Source: G963665925 sp963676345
GTDB taxonomy: Bacteria; Bacillota; Clostridia; Peptostreptococcales; Acidaminobacteraceae
DNA: 64,000 bases
Assembly: GCA_963676345.2 (NCBI GenBank)
Contig: CAXXTS010000005.1
Span: 496,001-560,000 of the forward strand
Reading direction: 5' to 3'
The position numbers and the translations under genes were made by a program. Each line of letters starts with the position of its first letter. The first letter of the stretch is position 1. Below are positions 60,787-64,000 of this stretch, piece by piece. Below the pieces are notes generated by a model. The model did not search any database, was not told where the DNA came from, and worked only from the letters and a program-made list of their open reading frames with translations.

Positions 60787-63069
60787 ATGAAGCAATCCAC
60801 CTATAAGGAACTGAAAAAGAAACTTAAAAAGTTAAATATTCATTCGCAGGAGGATTTAATAAGCTTGCTTATTGCTGCAACCGCTAAAAAGTGGCATATT
60901 TCAGATGGCTGTATAATGCAGTGGGTATCGGAAGTGTTTCCGGATTCCCATCTCACCTATAGTGAACCTGATGGGGCAGTGCTTGAAGGCATTGAGGCTT
61001 ATGATCTGGCATGGGTTGTATCCGAAGCCGATAGTCTCTTGACTCAGGAAAAACGAACCCAGACTGGGAGCTTTTATACACCTCATCAGTGGGTGTGGAT
61101 GATGGTGCAACTGGCACTTTCTGATTTTGTAAGTGAGAAACTGTCCCTTGAATTTTCTAAGGCACAGGCGGTTGTAAAAGCACTTTCAAAAGCAAATCAG
61201 GACTTGGGACCAGACACTGGTGAAGCCCTGTCGATTATTAGCGGGGCTATGGCTAAGGCACTTTATGAGGCGATACAGGGCATACGCGTCATAGATATAG
61301 CCTGCGGAGCGGGTGCCTTTTTACTTGAAGTGGTCGAAGTGCTCACGAATATGCAGTACCGTCTGGGTGGGTTCTTAGGATATGAACACGAACGTGTGAA
61401 TTTGGCGCGTCTGTTCTATTCAAAGTGCGTTTCTGGAATTGATAAACAGCAATATCCGCTTTTAGTATATGGTTTATGCCTCATATGGCGCTATGGGCTT
61501 GAAACGACTTCGAAAGCCTATCCAAGTGTCTTTCAGCAAGACAGTCTAGATAATGCTGTTTATTTAGAGCGTCCTTTACTGAAAACGCTTGAAGCAGGCG
61601 GCTTTGACATAGTCATTGGAAATCCACCTTACCTGGGAGAAAAGGGCAATGTTCAGGTCTTTAAAGATATTAAAAAGACTGCCTTTGGGAAAGCCCATTA
61701 TGAGGGTAAGATGGATTTGAGCTATTTCTTTACCATTAAGGGGTTAGACCTATTAAAGCCCAGTGGGAATTTAACTTATCTTACCACCAACTACTTTATT
61801 ACAGCGGATGGTGCAGTTAAGTATAGAAAGACACTTCATGAGCGAACTTGGTTTAAATACATACTGAATTTCAATACATACCCAATATTTAAAGATGCTC
61901 TTGGTCAACATAATATGATTTACATGTTAAAAAGCAAGGCAGACAAAAGAGATGTAAATGGAAAGACAAGAATAGACTACGTTCTAAGCAGTGCCCATGA
62001 AAACCGTGTGTCATTGCAGACGGAAGAGATCATTCAAAGAGCAGTAGATAAGGACTATGTGAATACCTATGATTGTCCCTCTGATCAACTCTATAATGCA
62101 GACGGAACCATCAGCATCTTGTCTCATGACACGCACCGGAGTGTGCTGAGTGCTTATGAAGCACTGTGTGATTGCAAGTTAAAGGATATTTTTAATATTA
62201 ATCAAGGCATCGTATCTGGAGCAGATCAGGTAAGCAAGCATATGCTGCGCACCAAACTTTCTGAAAGATCCATTAAGAAATATCACATTGAAAAGGGCAT
62301 GCCTATTTTTGTTTTTGATGCGGGAAATCCTAAGGTGTCTGAACTGGAACAAGATTTATTAAGACCATTTTACAAGAATTCAGATATTGATACGTATATC
62401 ATTCGACCAAGGACTCAGCGATTTATTATCTATCTGGATGATTACATCGATACATTTGAACAAAATTACCCCGCCTTGAATAAGCACTTAAGTCAGTTTA
62501 AAGAAGTGCTAGATAAACGGCGTGAGGTTCAAACGGGTACACGACCGTGGTATGGGCTTCAGTGGCCAAGAAATCAGCAGGTTTTCGAAGGCCCCAAAAT
62601 TGTAGTGCCTCAGCGCAGCAAGGTGAACCGCTTTGCTTATACCCGCCAGCCGTTTTACTGCAGTGCAGATGTGTATTATTTTAAAGAACGGATACACACG
62701 AATGCGGATATGAGCGCAAAAGAAAACATGCCCCAGCAAGCATGGTGGTACTATTTAGGCATGCTGAATGCCTCAGTGCTCTATTTATGGCTTTATCATA
62801 ATGGCAAGCGTAAAGGGGAACTGCTTGAACTGTATGCCAAGCCCCTTTTAGAAACGTATATTCCTTCATATAAGGGGGCCTTGTGGCAAATGCGTATTGC
62901 AAAGACTGTAGAAAACATTGTGCATATGCTTGAAGCTGGCGGACACTATAATGACGAAAATATCCAAGTTTTGAGCAATCAAATCGATGAACTTATTTTT
63001 GAGCAAATGAACTTGGACCAAGATACAAAAAAAGTGATTTCTGAATTTCATCGTAGACACCAAATATAA
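60787..63069 (+). CDS. Eco57I/TaqI-type adenine-specific DNA methyltransferase
   Basis: 760 residues. SAM-binding motif VIDIACGAGAFLLEV (about 173-187) and catalytic motif NPPY in FDIVIGNPPYLGE (about 277-289) mark an N6-adenine methylase of the gamma type. TGSFYTPHQWVWMM (about 90) is the usual N-terminal lead-in. The C-terminal 250 residues look like the TaqI-type target recognition domain (EGPKIVVPQRSKVNRFAYTRQPFYCSADVYYFK). No PD-(D/E)xK nuclease is seen at the N-terminus, and no restriction gene is adjacent, so it may be a solitary methylase or part of a larger system further on. The ATG follows GCAGGAGCG. Confidence 0.87.
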   Translation: MKQSTYKELKKKLKKLNIHSQEDLISLLIAATAKKWHISDGCIMQWVSEVFPDSHLTYSEPDGAVLEGIEAYDLAWVVSEADSLLTQEKRTQTGSFYTPHQWVWMMVQLALSDFVSEKLSLEFSKAQAVVKALSKANQDLGPDTGEALSIISGAMAKALYEAIQGIRVIDIACGAGAFLLEVVEVLTNMQYRLGGFLGYEHERVNLARLFYSKCVSGIDKQQYPLLVYGLCLIWRYGLETTSKAYPSVFQQDSLDNAVYLERPLLKTLEAGGFDIVIGNPPYLGEKGNVQVFKDIKKTAFGKAHYEGKMDLSYFFTIKGLDLLKPSGNLTYLTTNYFITADGAVKYRKTLHERTWFKYILNFNTYPIFKDALGQHNMIYMLKSKADKRDVNGKTRIDYVLSSAHENRVSLQTEEIIQRAVDKDYVNTYDCPSDQLYNADGTISILSHDTHRSVLSAYEALCDCKLKDIFNINQGIVSGADQVSKHMLRTKLSERSIKKYHIEKGMPIFVFDAGNPKVSELEQDLLRPFYKNSDIDTYIIRPRTQRFIIYLDDYIDTFEQNYPALNKHLSQFKEVLDKRREVQTGTRPWYGLQWPRNQQVFEGPKIVVPQRSKVNRFAYTRQPFYCSADVYYFKERIHTNADMSAKENMPQQAWWYYLGMLNASVLYLWLYHNGKRKGELLELYAKPLLETYIPSYKGALWQMRIAKTVENIVHMLEAGGHYNDENIQVLSNQIDELIFEQMNLDQDTKKVISEFHRRHQI

Positions 63070-63084
63070 AAAGGGGACACAGCT

Positions 63085-64000
63085 ATGAATAAGAAATGGA
63101 TAATGACTGCCGCAGGGGCTCTGATTGTTTTTATAATCGCCACCTTTACGGTTTTAGACACAAAGGTGGTAGAAATTGAAGCAAGACTGGACTCAAAAGA
63201 AATCGTTGAATCCATTCATTCAGACAAGGGCAGTGTTCTGATAGATAGTTTCAAGGAAGTGCCAGCATCCATTCGCTTTGTAGACCCTCAGCGTATTGAA
63301 GTGAGCGGGGAACATAAAATCTATGGGCAAGGCATATATGAAATAGATTTAAGGCAGATGCAGGTCAAAAAATCCGACACGCTGGATGTTTCAGACAAAA
63401 GCCTATACATGGAAATACTCAGAAGCGACTACGGTCTCATCCTCGTAAAGAAAGATGGTTCACCGGGGCTTTTTCATCAGCTGAGTGATGGCACACTAAA
63501 ACGTATAAGCAGCAATTTCCTTGTGTCAACTGCACCGGATGTTGAGCTTTCAGCCAGTGGAGATAAGCTAATATACTGTGTTCGTGAATCAGCACAGATG
63601 GCGACATACAACTTAAATACATTTAAGAAAAAAGTGATTTCAGGAACCTTGCCAGAATATGTACTAAATAACTTTCATGCAAGTATAGAGCTCTCGCCTG
63701 ATGGTGGTTACTTTATGGTTTATAAAAGAGGAGATAAACTCTCAGAGTCAACCCTGAATGTATACGGGGCAGACTCCGGAAGAAAATATGTAGATGAAGT
63801 AATGGGAACCAGTCCCAAATGGGCACCTGACGGAAAAAGACTTGGATTTATATACTCAGGACAGTTAGGAGACAAATCAGCACTGACAGACACGCGTGTG
63901 GGATACATTCTTTTTCCTGAACGTGAAGTTGTATATTTTGACCTAGTAGATGGTCAGCAAGCCTTAAGTCAAAAGCTCCACTGGAGTGAAGATGGAAAGA
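63085..64000 (+). CDS. Membrane-anchored beta-propeller-like protein (cut by window end)
   Basis: The frame is open from ATG 63085 (AAAGGGG upstream) to the last base, 305 codons so far, 15 bases after the methyltransferase stop. An N-terminal helix (WIMTAAGALIVFIIATFTVL) is followed by repeated strand-turn units with SPDGGYFMVYKRG, SPKWAPDGKRLGFIYSG and LHWSEDGK, which resemble PD40/TolB-type propeller blades. It is probably an extracytoplasmic domain. The function is unknown; the C-terminus is outside the window. Confidence 0.65.
   Translation, partial: MNKKWIMTAAGALIVFIIATFTVLDTKVVEIEARLDSKEIVESIHSDKGSVLIDSFKEVPASIRFVDPQRIEVSGEHKIYGQGIYEIDLRQMQVKKSDTLDVSDKSLYMEILRSDYGLILVKKDGSPGLFHQLSDGTLKRISSNFLVSTAPDVELSASGDKLIYCVRESAQMATYNLNTFKKKVISGTLPEYVLNNFHASIELSPDGGYFMVYKRGDKLSESTLNVYGADSGRKYVDEVMGTSPKWAPDGKRLGFIYSGQLGDKSALTDTRVGYILFPEREVVYFDLVDGQQALSQKLHWSEDGK

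Overview
The window looks like chromosome of a low-GC, Gram-positive, anaerobic and probably motile member of the Clostridia. The basis is strong AGGAGG-type ribosome sites, TTG/GTG starts, DnaD/DnaC primosome genes, a SigI/RsgI pair, a cysteine T-box, an Fnr-free set of AGCS/AbgT transporters, S-layer-like and CAP exoproteins, and several HD-GYP and chemoreceptor genes. A Fusibacter/Acidaminobacter-like relative is possible, but this is only an impression and was not tested.

Region 1 (1-11.4 kb) is accessory and visibly more AT-rich at its left end. It opens with the 3' end of a Wadjet jetD gene. Next comes a tightly overlapping three-gene operon: a putative PD-(D/E)xK nuclease, a middle component and a Rad50/SMC-like ATPase. 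This has the layout of a Lamassu (ABC-three-component) defence system. After it lie an IS1634-like transposase gene split by an IS256-family element (8-bp target duplication visible), a 5'-truncated tyrosine recombinase, a 52-codon gene and a large serine recombinase broken by one in-frame TAG. The island stops just short of a tRNA-Leu(CAA) gene.

Region 2 (11.4-29 kb) holds a secreted transglutaminase-like protein, a methyltransferase, a DUF457-type membrane protein, and a receiver-hemerythrin fusion. It continues with a TetR / histidine kinase / sigma54-activator operon facing glutaminase and AGCS symporter genes, with a near-perfect sigma54 promoter and three upstream TGTGCGA repeats. An ECF sigma factor with its membrane anti-sigma (DUF4349), a SIMPL protein and an HD-GYP protein follow.

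Region 3 (29-47 kb) is mostly housekeeping and signalling: polA-coaE, nicotinate phosphoribosyltransferase with twin palindromic operators, tRNA-Leu(GAG), a repeat-rich intergenic block, a CZB chemoreceptor, a GAF/HD-GYP protein, a CAP protein, dnaD-dnaC helicase-loader genes, and a MacAB-like exporter operon. A second, identical tRNA-Leu(GAG) lies on the opposite strand.

Region 4 (47-64 kb) carries a nitrilase-family amidase, an AbgT transporter, a YbjQ-family protein, a small zinc-ribbon protein followed by sigI-rsgI and a frameshifted small exported protein. Then come a Fur-box/DUF3793 gene, a nucleoside hydrolase, T-box-cysK-cysE, a SRAP peptidase, AlaX, two unknown proteins, an Eco57I/TaqI-type adenine methyltransferase without a visible nuclease, and the start of a beta-propeller-like protein cut by the window end.
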